Assembly (NCBI GenBank): GCA_947588995.1
Contig: CANPZI010000006.1
Location: 1-64,000, forward strand
DNA length: 64,000 bases
Reading direction: 5' to 3'
Source of the DNA: an uncultured Lachnospiraceae bacterium
Lineage (GTDB): Bacteria > Bacillota > Clostridia > Lachnospirales > Lachnospiraceae
Under the pieces are notes generated by a model, which had not been told where the DNA came from, ran no database searches, and saw only the letters and a list, made by a program, of their open reading frames with translations. Shown here in pieces: positions 54,908-63,774 of this stretch. Position numbers and translations under genes: made by a program. Each line of letters begins with the position of its first letter. Within the stretch, counting starts at the first letter, position 1.

Positions 54908-56218
54908 ATGTGGGCTTATGAGAGCGTTTTCTATCAGATTTATCCCCTGGGTTTCTGCGGCGCACCTTTCGAGAATGACGGGCAGACCGCGCACCGGATT
55001 CTGAAAGTGAAAGAGTGGATTCCTCATATGAAGAAGCTGGGAATCAACGCCATCTATTTTTCCCCCGTGTTCGAGTCGGACACACATGGGTACAACACGA
55101 GGGACTACCACACGATCGACTGCAGGCTCGGCACCAACGAGGACTTTCAGGAAGTGTGCGGGGCGCTCCACGAGAACGGGATCAAGGTGATCCTGGACGG
55201 CGTGTTCAACCATGTGGGCCGAGGGTTCTGGGCCTTTCGCGATGTGCTGGAGAAGCGGTGGGAGTCGCCGTACAAAGACTGGTTCCACATCAACTTTGAC
55301 GGCAATTCCAACTACAACGACGGCCTGTGGTACGAGGGCTGGGAGGGCAACTACGATCTGGTGAAACTCAACCTGCGCAACGAGGACGTGATCCGGCATA
55401 TTCTGGACAGCGTCAAAGGCTGGGTGGAAGAGTTTGCCATAGACGGGCTGCGGCTGGATGTGGCTTACTGTCTGGATCACGATTTCGTCAGGAGACTGCG
55501 CGCCTATACGGACGGTCTGAAACCCGATTTTTATCTGCTCGGGGAGATGCTGCACGGCGATTATAACCAGATGGTCAACGATCAGATGCTGCACTCCGCC
55601 ACCAATTACGAGTGCTATAAAGGACTGTTCTCCAGCTTCAACAGCATGAATATGTTCGAGATCAATCACTCCCTGCTCAGACAGTTCGGCCCGGAGAACT
55701 GGACCTTATATAGGGGCAAGCACATGCTATCCTTTGTGGACAACCACGACGTGACCAGAATCGCCAGCAACCTGAATAACGAGAAACATCTGCCGCTCAT
55801 CTATGCGCTGTGTTTCGGCATGCCCGGCATCCCCTGCGTCTACTACGGCAGCGAGTGGGGCGCGAAAGCGCACAAAAGCGAGGGCGATCCCGCGCTGCGG
55901 GCCTGCTTCGAGGAGCCGGAGTGGAATGAATTGTGCGAGTGGATCGCGAAGCTTGCCGAGGCAAAGAAAAATTCTCCGGCGCTCAACTACGGAGATTTCC
56001 GTTCCGTCGTCCTGACAAACAAGCAGTGTATCTTCGAGCGCAAGTGCGACAGCGAGCGGGTTCTCGTGGCGATCAACGCGGATGCGGAGAGCTACACGGC
56101 GCATTTCGACGCGGGCTGCGGCATGGCCGTGGATCTGATAAGCGGGGAGAAACACGACTTCGGCGGCGGAAGCGAGCTGCCCCCTTACAGCGCGTTTTTC
56201 TGGAAAATGGAGAGATAA
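54908..56218 (+). CDS. GH13 alpha-amylase family glycosidase
   Basis: The 436-residue intracellular GH13 enzyme has all conserved regions: DGVFNHVGR, GLRLDVAY with the nucleophile Asp near residue 184, LGEMLHG with the acid/base Glu near 213, and FVDNHDVTRI. It begins directly with the barrel strand SVFYQIYPLGFCGAP and has a short C-terminal beta domain. It lacks the N-terminal domain of neopullulanases. It probably trims maltooligosaccharides or cyclodextrins in the cytoplasm. The exact specificity is open. Confidence 0.92.
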   Translation: MWAYESVFYQIYPLGFCGAPFENDGQTAHRILKVKEWIPHMKKLGINAIYFSPVFESDTHGYNTRDYHTIDCRLGTNEDFQEVCGALHENGIKVILDGVFNHVGRGFWAFRDVLEKRWESPYKDWFHINFDGNSNYNDGLWYEGWEGNYDLVKLNLRNEDVIRHILDSVKGWVEEFAIDGLRLDVAYCLDHDFVRRLRAYTDGLKPDFYLLGEMLHGDYNQMVNDQMLHSATNYECYKGLFSSFNSMNMFEINHSLLRQFGPENWTLYRGKHMLSFVDNHDVTRIASNLNNEKHLPLIYALCFGMPGIPCVYYGSEWGAKAHKSEGDPALRACFEEPEWNELCEWIAKLAEAKKNSPALNYGDFRSVVLTNKQCIFERKCDSERVLVAINADAESYTAHFDAGCGMAVDLISGEKHDFGGGSELPPYSAFFWKMER

Positions 56219-56240
56219 AAATAAATCTCACAAAAAACTA

Positions 56241-56330
56241 TTGACAAATTTGTGAATTTTGACTATCATTTTTCTAGGTTTCAAGGGCGGGACTTCTTTC
56301 TTATTATTATGTAGAGAAGTCCCCTTTTTT
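56241..56330 (+). promoter_or_regulatory. livJ promoter followed at once by a terminator hairpin (attenuator candidate)
   Basis: TTGACA (56241-56246), 17 bp, TATCAT (56264-56269). About 13 bases after the expected start, GGGACTTCT (56289-56297) pairs with AGAAGTCCC (56315-56323) and is followed by C and six T. The livJ start codon comes 35 bp later, so transcription must read through. Confidence 0.75.
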
Positions 56331-56364
56331 GAATCCTGACAGACAGACAAGGAGGAGAAAGATT

Positions 56365-57624
56365 ATGAAAAAGAAAATGGTAAGTCTTATGCTGGCCGGC
56401 GCCATGATGGCTGCGCTGCTTGCAGGCTGCGGTTCCGACGGCGCGGCAGATGGCGCTGCGGAGACAGAGACAGAGACGACTGAGACTGCGGACACGACGG
56501 AAGCGGCGGACACCACCGAGGCTGCGGATGCCGCAGACGCGGGCGACACGGCGGCGGCAGGCGGCACGTTCAAGATCGGCGGCATCGGGCCCCTGACGGG
56601 CGGCGCTGCGGTATACGGCGTGGCGGCCAAGAACGGTTCCCAGATCGCGGTTGACGAGATCAACGAGGCCGGCGGTATCAACGGCATGACGGTAGAGCTG
56701 AACTTCCAGGACGATGAACTGGACGCGGAGAAGTCCGTGAATGCCTACAACGTGCTCAAGGACTGGGGCGCACAGGTTATCGACGGCAGCGTGACCAGCG
56801 CATGCTCCATCGCGGTGTCCGAGAAGACCTATCAGGACAAGGTGTTCCAGCTGACCCCTTCGGGTTCCGCGGTAGACTGCGTACAGTATGACAATGCGTT
56901 CCGCATCTGCTTCTCAGACCCCAACCAGGGTATTGCGTCCGCGCAGTACATCGGCGAGAACGGTCTGGCTTCCAAGGTAGCGGTGATCTACGACAGCTCC
57001 GACGTATACTCTTCGGGTATCTATGAGAAGTTTGCGCAGGAGGCGGCAAACCAGCCTTTTGAGATCGTGGCTGCGGGCGCTTTCACGGCGGACAACAAGA
57101 CGGATTTCTCCGTACAGCTGCAGCAGGCGAAAGATGCCGGCGCCGAGCTGGTATTCCTGCCGATCTACTACACGGAGGCTTCCCTGATCCTGACACAGGC
57201 CGACAGCATGGGCTTTGACGTACAGTTCTTCGGCTGCGACGGTCTGGACGGCATTCTGGGTGTGGAGAACTTTGACGCATCCCTGGCGGAGGGCGTTATG
57301 CTCTTAACTCCTTTCGCGGCTGACGCGACAGATGACCTGACGGTAAATTTCGTCGCGGAGTACAACGACAGATTCGGCGAGACACCGAACCAGTTCGCGG
57401 CGGACGGCTATGACACGATCTACACCATCAAGGCGGCGGCTGAGAAAGCAGGCATCACGGCGGATATGTCCAACGAGGAGATCTGCGCGGCGCTGTCTCA
57501 GGCGATGACGGAGATCACCGTGGACGGCCTGACAGGCGACGGCATCACATGGGACGCTTCCGGCGAGCCTGCCAAGGCACCCAAGGCGGTAGTGATTAAA
57601 GATGGCGCGTATGCGGCCATGTAA
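56365..57624 (+). CDS. livJ: Branched-chain amino acid ABC transporter binding lipoprotein
   Basis: This 419-residue lipoprotein has a signal peptide ending in LAGC, a 45-residue Thr/Glu/Ala/Asp tether, and a Leu/Ile/Val-binding family domain (FKIGGIGPLTGGAAVYGVAAKNG, NAYNVLKDWGAQVIDGSVTS, SGIYEKFAQEA). With LivHMGF it imports branched-chain or related amino acids. AGGAGGAG fixes the start at 56365. It is separated from livH by a 358-bp structured region, consistent with higher expression of the binding protein. Confidence 0.94.
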   Translation: MKKKMVSLMLAGAMMAALLAGCGSDGAADGAAETETETTETADTTEAADTTEAADAADAGDTAAAGGTFKIGGIGPLTGGAAVYGVAAKNGSQIAVDEINEAGGINGMTVELNFQDDELDAEKSVNAYNVLKDWGAQVIDGSVTSACSIAVSEKTYQDKVFQLTPSGSAVDCVQYDNAFRICFSDPNQGIASAQYIGENGLASKVAVIYDSSDVYSSGIYEKFAQEAANQPFEIVAAGAFTADNKTDFSVQLQQAKDAGAELVFLPIYYTEASLILTQADSMGFDVQFFGCDGLDGILGVENFDASLAEGVMLLTPFAADATDDLTVNFVAEYNDRFGETPNQFAADGYDTIYTIKAAAEKAGITADMSNEEICAALSQAMTEITVDGLTGDGITWDASGEPAKAPKAVVIKDGAYAAM

Positions 57625-57625
57625 G

Positions 57626-57862
57626 TGAAGATGGAGAAGTTCTAATGACGCTGCGCCATTGGACGCAGCGCCAAGAACTTCTACGGCTCACAGGTGAGCC
57701 TTCCATCTTCAGAAGAATTGCTTCGCAATTCTTCCTAGAATACGCAGAGCGATTCTCCGCAGAATACGCTTTGCAAGAAGAATCCCGGGGCGGGCTGCGC
57801 AAAGAGGGACACTGTCATTGCGCAGACGGAGCCGACAGTGGCGCCTTTGCGCAGCCTGCCCC
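57626..57862 (+). promoter_or_regulatory. Large structured RNA region between livJ and livH
   Basis: A branched element is seen first: TGAAGATGGA (57626-57635) pairs with TCCATCTTCA (57702-57711) and encloses GAAGTTCT/AGAACTTC extended by CGCTGCG/CGCAGCG, plus the hairpin GGCTCAC/GTGAGCC. Next comes GAAGAATTGC/GCAATTCTTC (57712-57734). Last is a long hairpin with GGCTGCGCAAAG (57793-57804) and CTTTGCGCAGCC (57845-57856), inner ACTGTC/GACAGT. No gene is present; the remaining 120 bp before livH show only an AGAGGTGA site. Confidence 0.7.
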
Positions 57863-57982
57863 ACTATACCGACAATACCGACATATTCCTATTTGGACAA
57901 CGACTTGCCTGCATGGGAACATGCCGGTGCATTGACGCCGGAAACAATAGTTTACATCAAATATTTTCAGAGGTGACAGCTC

Positions 57983-58864
57983 ATGAGTTTTGCAGCCCAT
58001 TTGATCAACGGAATCAGTCTCGGCAGCGTGTATGCCCTTATCGCGCTCGGCTATACGATGGTGTACGGCATCGCCAAGATGCTGAACTTCGCCCACGGCG
58101 ACGTCATCATGATCGGCGGATACGCCGTGTTTGTGGGCGTCAGCAACTTAGGGATGAACCCGCTTGCGGCCATTGTCGTGTCCATGGCGGTGTGCACCGT
58201 GCTCGGCGTGACCATTGAGCGAGTGGCCTACAGACCCTTAAGAGGAGCTTCTCCGCTGGCCGTGCTCATCACGGCGATCGGCGTCAGCTACCTGCTGCAG
58301 AACATCGCCCTGCTCGTGTTCGGCTCCGACACGAAAGCATTTACCAATGTGGTGACGCTGCCGAATCTGGAACTGTTCGACGGGCAGCTCGTCATCAAGA
58401 GCGTGACGATCGTGACCGTCATCGTCAGCGTCATCATCATGATCGGACTGACCCTTTTTGTGAAAAAGACCAAGATCGGGCGTGCCATGACGGCCGTTTC
58501 CGAGGATAAAGGCGCGGCTCAGCTCATGGGCATCAACGTCAACGGCACGATCGCCGTGACTTTTGCCATCGGCTCTTCGCTGGCGGCTATTGCGGGTGTG
58601 CTCCTGTGTTCCGCCTATCCGTCCCTGACGCCCTACACCGGCTCCATGCCCGGCATCAAGGCATTTGTGGCGGCGGTGTTCGGCGGAATCGGCTCGATTC
58701 CCGGCGCTTTTATCGGCGGCATCCTGCTGGGCGTCATCGAGAACCTGAGCAAGGCATACATCTCGTCCCAGCTCTCTGACGCCATTGTGTTCAGCATCCT
58801 GATTATTGTGCTCTTAGTGAAGCCGACAGGGCTTCTCGGCAGGCAGATTCAGGAAAAAGTCTGA
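57983..58864 (+). CDS. livH: Branched-chain amino acid ABC permease LivH
   Basis: The 293-residue permease has the LivH hallmarks: the N-terminal GISLGSVYALIALGYTMVYGIAKMLNFAHGD, a central block with GRAMTAVSEDKGAAQLMGIN that docks the ATPases, and FGGIGSIPGAFIGGILLG. It has about eight hydrophobic segments. Its last codon overlaps an upstream ATG of the livM region. Confidence 0.96.
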   Translation: MSFAAHLINGISLGSVYALIALGYTMVYGIAKMLNFAHGDVIMIGGYAVFVGVSNLGMNPLAAIVVSMAVCTVLGVTIERVAYRPLRGASPLAVLITAIGVSYLLQNIALLVFGSDTKAFTNVVTLPNLELFDGQLVIKSVTIVTVIVSVIIMIGLTLFVKKTKIGRAMTAVSEDKGAAQLMGINVNGTIAVTFAIGSSLAAIAGVLLCSAYPSLTPYTGSMPGIKAFVAAVFGGIGSIPGAFIGGILLGVIENLSKAYISSQLSDAIVFSILIIVLLVKPTGLLGRQIQEKV

Positions 58865-58881
58865 TGGGAGGAACGCAAGAG

Positions 58882-59958
58882 ATGAAAACGAAAGCAGGAA
58901 GACTGAACAAAACGACAAAAAATGATCTGATCACCTACGGGATGGTGATCCTTGCCTATATCATCGTACAGATCCTCGTATCGACAGGGCACGTGTCCAG
59001 CCTGATTCAGGGGCTCCTCGTTCCTTTCTGCACCTATGCGATCGTGGCGGTCGCGCTGAACCTGACGGTCGGCATTCTGGGCGAGCTGAGTATCGGTCAT
59101 GCGGGCTTTATGTGTGTGGGCGCTTTTACCAGCGCCGTGTTTTCTCTCGCTTTCAAGCAGACCATGCCGGCCGGCCCGCGTTTCCTGATTGCCCTGCTGA
59201 TCGGCGCGGCGTCGGCGGCGCTCGTCGGCTTTCTGGTGGGCATTCCGGTGCTTCGCCTGCGAGGAGACTATCTGGCCATTGTGACGCTCGCGTTCGGCGA
59301 GATTATCAAAAATATTGTCAATGCGCTCTATCTCGGCGTGGACAGTCAGGGGATACATTTTACGATGAAAGACGCTCTCTCCCTCAACATGGAGGAGGAC
59401 GGGCTGGTGCTGATCAAGGGCGCGCAGGGTGTGACGGGTACGCCCAACGACTCGAATTTTACGGTGGGCGTTGTGCTGCTTATCGTCACCCTGGTCATCG
59501 TGCTCAATTTTATCCACTCCCGGACGGGGCGTGCGGTGATGGCAATCCGTGACAACCGCATCGCGGCGGAGTCCATCGGCATCAACGTGACGAAGTACAA
59601 GCTGATCGCCTTTACGCTCTCCGCGTCGCTTGCCGGCGTGGCCGGCGTGCTGTATGCACACAATCTGTCCACGCTGAATGCGCTGCCGAAAAACTTCGGT
59701 TATAACATGTCCATCCTGATTCTGGTGTTTGTGGTGCTGGGCGGGATCGGCAATATCAGAGGTTCGATCATCGCGGCGGTGCTCCTGACGCTTCTGCCCG
59801 AAGTCCTCAGGGGCTTAAGCGACTACCGTATGCTGATCTATTCGGTGGTGCTGATCGCCATGATGATTTTCAACTGGAGCCCGAACGTGATCTTTTTCAG
59901 AAAACGGCTGCAGCAGCGGCTGACCGCGGGCAAAAAGACCGGGAAAGAGGAGGCGTAA
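58882..59958 (+). CDS. livM: Branched-chain amino acid ABC permease LivM
   Basis: The 358-residue second permease shows NLTVGILGELSIGHAGFMCVGAF, GIPVLRLRGDYLAIVTLAFGEI, the docking block GRAVMAIRDNRIAAESIGIN and GGIGNIRGSIIAAVLLTLLPE. The start at 58882 is placed 11 bases after GGAGG; an ATG at 58864 overlapping livH would add six residues. Confidence 0.96.
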   Translation: MKTKAGRLNKTTKNDLITYGMVILAYIIVQILVSTGHVSSLIQGLLVPFCTYAIVAVALNLTVGILGELSIGHAGFMCVGAFTSAVFSLAFKQTMPAGPRFLIALLIGAASAALVGFLVGIPVLRLRGDYLAIVTLAFGEIIKNIVNALYLGVDSQGIHFTMKDALSLNMEEDGLVLIKGAQGVTGTPNDSNFTVGVVLLIVTLVIVLNFIHSRTGRAVMAIRDNRIAAESIGINVTKYKLIAFTLSASLAGVAGVLYAHNLSTLNALPKNFGYNMSILILVFVVLGGIGNIRGSIIAAVLLTLLPEVLRGLSDYRMLIYSVVLIAMMIFNWSPNVIFFRKRLQQRLTAGKKTGKEEA

Positions 59959-59961
59959 GAG

Positions 59962-60720
59962 ATGGCACTGTTAGAGACGAAGAATTTAGGAATCTCCTTT
60001 GGCGGTCTGCGGGCGGTCAACGCATTCGATATCTCGGTGGAAAAGGGGCAGCTGTACGGACTGATCGGCCCTAACGGCGCGGGGAAGACTACGATTTTCA
60101 ATCTGCTTACGGGTGTGTACCGGCCGGATGAGGGGGCAATCCTCTTAGACGGCGTGAACCTGACGGGCAAAAAGACCATAGAGATCTGTAAGGCGGGAAT
60201 CGCCAGAACATTCCAGAATATCCGGCTCTTCGGTGATCTGTCTGTGCTGGACAACGTGAAAGCGGGGCTTCACAACCACTATCCGTACTCCACTTTCGAG
60301 GGCGTTTTTCGCCTGCCGCGCTACTTTAAGACAGAGCGGGAGATGAATGGGAAAGCCAGAGAACTGCTCAACGTGTTCGGGCTGGAGGAATACGCCGACT
60401 ACAAGGCCAGGAATCTTCCCTACGGACAGCAGCGGAAACTGGAGATTGCGCGGGCCATGGCGACGGAGCCCAAGCTGCTTCTTTTGGATGAGCCGGCGGC
60501 GGGCATGAACCCCAATGAGACGAAAGAACTGATGGACACGATCCGTTTCGTGAGAGATCATTTCGATATGACGATTCTCCTGATCGAGCACGATATGAAG
60601 CTGGTGTCCGGCATCTGCGAGAAGCTGACGGTGCTCAATTTCGGCGAGGTGCTGGCGCAGGGCGACACGCAGGAGGTACTCAACAATCCGGAAGTCATCA
60701 CGGCATATCTCGGAGAGTGA
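59962..60720 (+). CDS. livG: Branched-chain amino acid ABC ATPase LivG
   Basis: The 252-residue ATPase has Walker A GPNGAGKTT near residue 37, the LivG-type insertion between Walker A and signature (NVKAGLHNHYPYSTFEGVFRLPRY), the signature LPYGQQRKLEIARA, Walker B LLLLDEPAAGMNP and the H-loop EHD. It begins three bases after livM. Confidence 0.96.
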   Translation: MALLETKNLGISFGGLRAVNAFDISVEKGQLYGLIGPNGAGKTTIFNLLTGVYRPDEGAILLDGVNLTGKKTIEICKAGIARTFQNIRLFGDLSVLDNVKAGLHNHYPYSTFEGVFRLPRYFKTEREMNGKARELLNVFGLEEYADYKARNLPYGQQRKLEIARAMATEPKLLLLDEPAAGMNPNETKELMDTIRFVRDHFDMTILLIEHDMKLVSGICEKLTVLNFGEVLAQGDTQEVLNNPEVITAYLGE

Positions 60721-60736
60721 TAGGAGGAGCGGGACT

Positions 60737-61447
60737 ATGGCAATGTTGGAAGTAAAAGACCTCCATGTTCACTACGGTGTGATAGAGGCGATCAAGGGAA
60801 TCAGCTTCGAGGTGGAGCAGGGCGAGGTCATCGCGCTGATCGGCGCGAACGGCGCGGGCAAAACCACGACGCTGCACACGATCACGGGACTGATCAAACC
60901 TACCGGCGGCAGCATTCTGTTTGAGGGAAAAGATATCACGCGGACGCCGGGCTATAAGATTGTGCCGATGGGCATGGCGCATGTGCCGGAGGGCAGGCGT
61001 GTGTTCGCTCAGCTTTCGGTCTATGACAACCTGATGATGGGCGCCTATACGAGAAAGGACAAGAACGAGGTCAAAGAGACGCTGACGATGGTCTATGAGC
61101 GTTTTCCGCGGCTGGAGGAGCGGAGCACGCAGATGGCGGGAACCTTAAGCGGCGGTGAGCAGCAGATGTTAGCCATGGGGCGGGCGCTGATGAGCCGGCC
61201 GAACATCATTCTGATGGATGAGCCGTCGATGGGGCTTTCCCCGATTTTTGTCAACGAGATTTTTGACATCATCCGGCAGGTCAGCCAGTCCGGCACGACG
61301 GTGCTGCTGGTGGAGCAGAACGCGAAGAAAGCGCTGTCCATCGCCGACAGGGCTTATGTGCTGGAGACGGGCACGATCTCTTTGTCGGGAGACGCGGGTG
61401 AACTTCTGCACAACGAGGCGGTCAAGAAAGCGTATCTGGGCGAGTAG
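60737..61447 (+). CDS. livF: Branched-chain amino acid ABC ATPase LivF
   Basis: This 236-residue ATPase completes the importer. It has Walker A GANGAGKTT near residue 37, the LivF hallmark MGMAHVPEGRRVFAQLSVYDNL, the signature LSGGEQQMLAMGRAL, Walker B ILMDEPSMGLSP and the H-loop EQN variant. The AGGAGG site lies 17 bp after livG. An open 258-bp gap with tandem repeats follows. Confidence 0.96.
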   Translation: MAMLEVKDLHVHYGVIEAIKGISFEVEQGEVIALIGANGAGKTTTLHTITGLIKPTGGSILFEGKDITRTPGYKIVPMGMAHVPEGRRVFAQLSVYDNLMMGAYTRKDKNEVKETLTMVYERFPRLEERSTQMAGTLSGGEQQMLAMGRALMSRPNIILMDEPSMGLSPIFVNEIFDIIRQVSQSGTTVLLVEQNAKKALSIADRAYVLETGTISLSGDAGELLHNEAVKKAYLGE

Positions 61448-61544
61448 AGACAAAAGAGACGGATTTCGGGCTGTGGCGGATATCGCCGCAGCCCGCTTTG
61501 TACGGATACAAAAACAAGTACCGCATGGCGGTTGGTTGGCAGCG

Positions 61545-61680
61545 GTGAGAGCGGACAGTGCGCTGCAGGACAGATATTGCGGTGAGAACGGACAGTGCGC
61601 TGCAGGACAGTTATTGCGGTGAGAGCGGACAGTGCGCTGCAGGACAGTTATTGCGGCGCGGGCAGACAGTGCGGCGCAGT
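61545..61680 (+). repeat. 37-bp tandem repeat, three copies plus a degenerate fourth
   Basis: Units start at 61545, 61582 and 61619; each begins GTGAGA and contains CGGACAGTGCGCTGCAGGAC. The copies differ at one or two bases. A partial degenerate unit follows from 61656. The period is not a multiple of three and the region precedes the next start codon, so it is noncoding. Confidence 0.95.
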
Positions 61681-61705
61681 CAACAGGGATAGCGAGGTGG
61701 CCAAA

Positions 61706-63538
61706 ATGGCACAGGAGACGGAACAGAAAAAAAAGTACGATTACCGGCTGGGAGAGCAGACGGAGGACTTAAGCGAGATCGAGCAGGCGCTGCTCAATAA
61801 TTTTAAGCGCAATCAGAATCACTCGCTGCGGACGCTTGTCGGCATCTTCAAAGGGCACTATCTGGCGCTTTTTCTGTCTGTGGTGTGTTTCGCGATCAAG
61901 CATTCACCGGTCTGGATCCTGCCGATCGTGACTTCCAATATCGTCAATATTGCGACGAATCCCGACGAAAATGCGGGCAGGGATATTTTGCTGAATGTGG
62001 TGTTCATGACCGTCATGATCGCGCAGAACATTCTCTCCAACTATTTTCACACGCTCTTCTATTCGCGGGCGATCCGAAACGTGGAGAAAGATCTGCGAGG
62101 CGCGCTGGTGCGCAAGCTGCAGCAGCTCTCCATCACTTACCACAACGAGATGCAGTCCGGCAGGCTGCAGTCCAAGATCATGAGGGACGTGGAACAGGTC
62201 GAGACGCTCTCGAGGCAGGTTTTTATCTCGATCTTAAGCATTATTATGAATATTGTCGTGGCGTTCGGCGTGGTGATCTCGAACAGCCTTACGGTATTCT
62301 GCTTCTTCTTAGCCACCGTGCCGGTGGCCGTCTGCATCATGGTGGTGTTCAAGGGCAAGATTAAGAGCTACAACAGGGAGTTCCGCAAGGATATGGAGGA
62401 GACATCGGCGCAGGTGATGGAGATGATCGAGATGATCCCTGTGACCAGGGCCCACGCGCTGGAAGAGATGGAGACGGACAAGATGAACCACAGGCTCCGC
62501 CATGTGGCCACGTCGGGACTCAGGCTTGACATGGTGCAGTCCTATTTCTCCTCCATCAGCTGGGTGGCGTTCCAGATTTTTCAGGTATTATGCCTGGGCT
62601 TCACGGGTTATCTGGCCAGCAGAGGGCGGATCAGCGTGGGCGAAGTGGTGATGTACCAGACTTACTTCAGCACCATCGTGGCGCAGGTGTCCAATATCAT
62701 CACGCTGCTGCCTATCATCTCCAAGGGACTGGAATCCGTGGATTCCATCGGCGACGTGCTGCTCTGTCTGGACGTGGAGGACAATACGGACAAGGAGAAA
62801 CTGCCCTCTCTGCGGGGAGATATCCGGTTTGAGGATGTGGGCTTCCGCTATAAGGACGGCGACGGCGACGTCTTTGCACACCTGAATCTGGCGATTGAGG
62901 CCGGCAGGACCGTCGCTTTCGTGGGAGAGTCCGGCGCGGGCAAGACCACAATCTTAAATATGGTGATCGGTTTCCTGCACGCGACCGAGGGACGGGTGCT
63001 GATCGACGGCCACGATATCGAGGGGCTGGATTTGGGCAGTTACAGGAGCCACATTGCGGTGGTACCGCAGACACCGATTCTGTTCAGCGGCACCCTGCGG
63101 GAGAATATCACCTATGGGCAGGAGGATATCTCCGACGAAAAACTGTGGGAGATTATCGAGGCCGCGAACTTGACTGATATGGTCAATAAAATGCCGCAGG
63201 GAATTGACACGAATGTCATGGAGCACGGCAGCAACCTGTCCGGCGGGCAGAGGCAGCGCGTCTCCATCGCCCGCGCTTTCGTGCGCAACCCGAAAATCCT
63301 CATTCTGGACGAGGCCACGTCGGCGCTCGACAGCGTGGCGGAGGAAAAGATCCGCGTCGCCACGGAACGGCTGGTAAAAGACAGGACGACTCTGATCGTG
63401 GCGCACAGGCTTTCCACGATCAAGAATGCGGATCTGATCGCCGTGATCGGACACGGCGGCCTGCAGGAGATCGGCAGCTATGAGGAACTGATGGAGAAGC
63501 AGGGTGAGTTCTACAAGCTCAGACAGCTGCAGATGTGA
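61706..63538 (+). CDS. ABC exporter, fused membrane and ATPase domains
   Basis: The 610-residue half-transporter has a six-helix exporter domain (residues about 45-330, SLRTLVGIFKGHYLALFLSVVC onward) and a C-terminal ATPase with Walker A GESGAGKTT near 411, signature LSGGQRQRVSIARAF, Walker B ILILDEAT and H-loop AHR. It should work as a homodimer; no partner gene is adjacent. Lipids, peptides and drugs are all possible cargo. The start at 61706 follows GAGGTGG; an in-frame extension upstream runs through the 37-bp repeats and is rejected. Confidence 0.93.
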   Translation: MAQETEQKKKYDYRLGEQTEDLSEIEQALLNNFKRNQNHSLRTLVGIFKGHYLALFLSVVCFAIKHSPVWILPIVTSNIVNIATNPDENAGRDILLNVVFMTVMIAQNILSNYFHTLFYSRAIRNVEKDLRGALVRKLQQLSITYHNEMQSGRLQSKIMRDVEQVETLSRQVFISILSIIMNIVVAFGVVISNSLTVFCFFLATVPVAVCIMVVFKGKIKSYNREFRKDMEETSAQVMEMIEMIPVTRAHALEEMETDKMNHRLRHVATSGLRLDMVQSYFSSISWVAFQIFQVLCLGFTGYLASRGRISVGEVVMYQTYFSTIVAQVSNIITLLPIISKGLESVDSIGDVLLCLDVEDNTDKEKLPSLRGDIRFEDVGFRYKDGDGDVFAHLNLAIEAGRTVAFVGESGAGKTTILNMVIGFLHATEGRVLIDGHDIEGLDLGSYRSHIAVVPQTPILFSGTLRENITYGQEDISDEKLWEIIEAANLTDMVNKMPQGIDTNVMEHGSNLSGGQRQRVSIARAFVRNPKILILDEATSALDSVAEEKIRVATERLVKDRTTLIVAHRLSTIKNADLIAVIGHGGLQEIGSYEELMEKQGEFYKLRQLQM

Positions 63539-63658
63539 GCGGCGGCTCTGCTGCCGGTCCGGCCGTACGGCACAGGCGCGGCGGCATGGTATGGCCGTCG
63601 AAAACGGGTTGTCGGCCATCGACAGACAGCGGCAGACAGAAAAACATCGCCGCCGCCC

Positions 63659-63687
63659 TTGTGGAAAACGGGAATTGATGCTACAAT
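63659..63687 (+). promoter_or_regulatory. Promoter of the DUF6465-type gene
   Basis: TTGTGG at 63659-63664, 17 bp, TACAAT at 63682-63687. Confidence 0.6.
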
Positions 63688-63774
63688 ACAGACAGGGATA
63701 TCAGATACGACGGCTTTGGCACACGGAAGCGTCCGCCGCGGCAGCAGCGGGCGGAAGAATAAGGGGGAGTTCTC

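Noticed and set aside
61545-61680. CRISPR array suggested by regular 37-bp repeats
   Set aside because: The repeats are directly adjacent without spacers and no cas gene is present.
61595-61705. N-terminal extension of the ABC exporter through the tandem repeats
   Set aside because: The period of 37 is not a multiple of three, the extension has no family similarity, and a ribosome binding site precedes the ATG at 61706.
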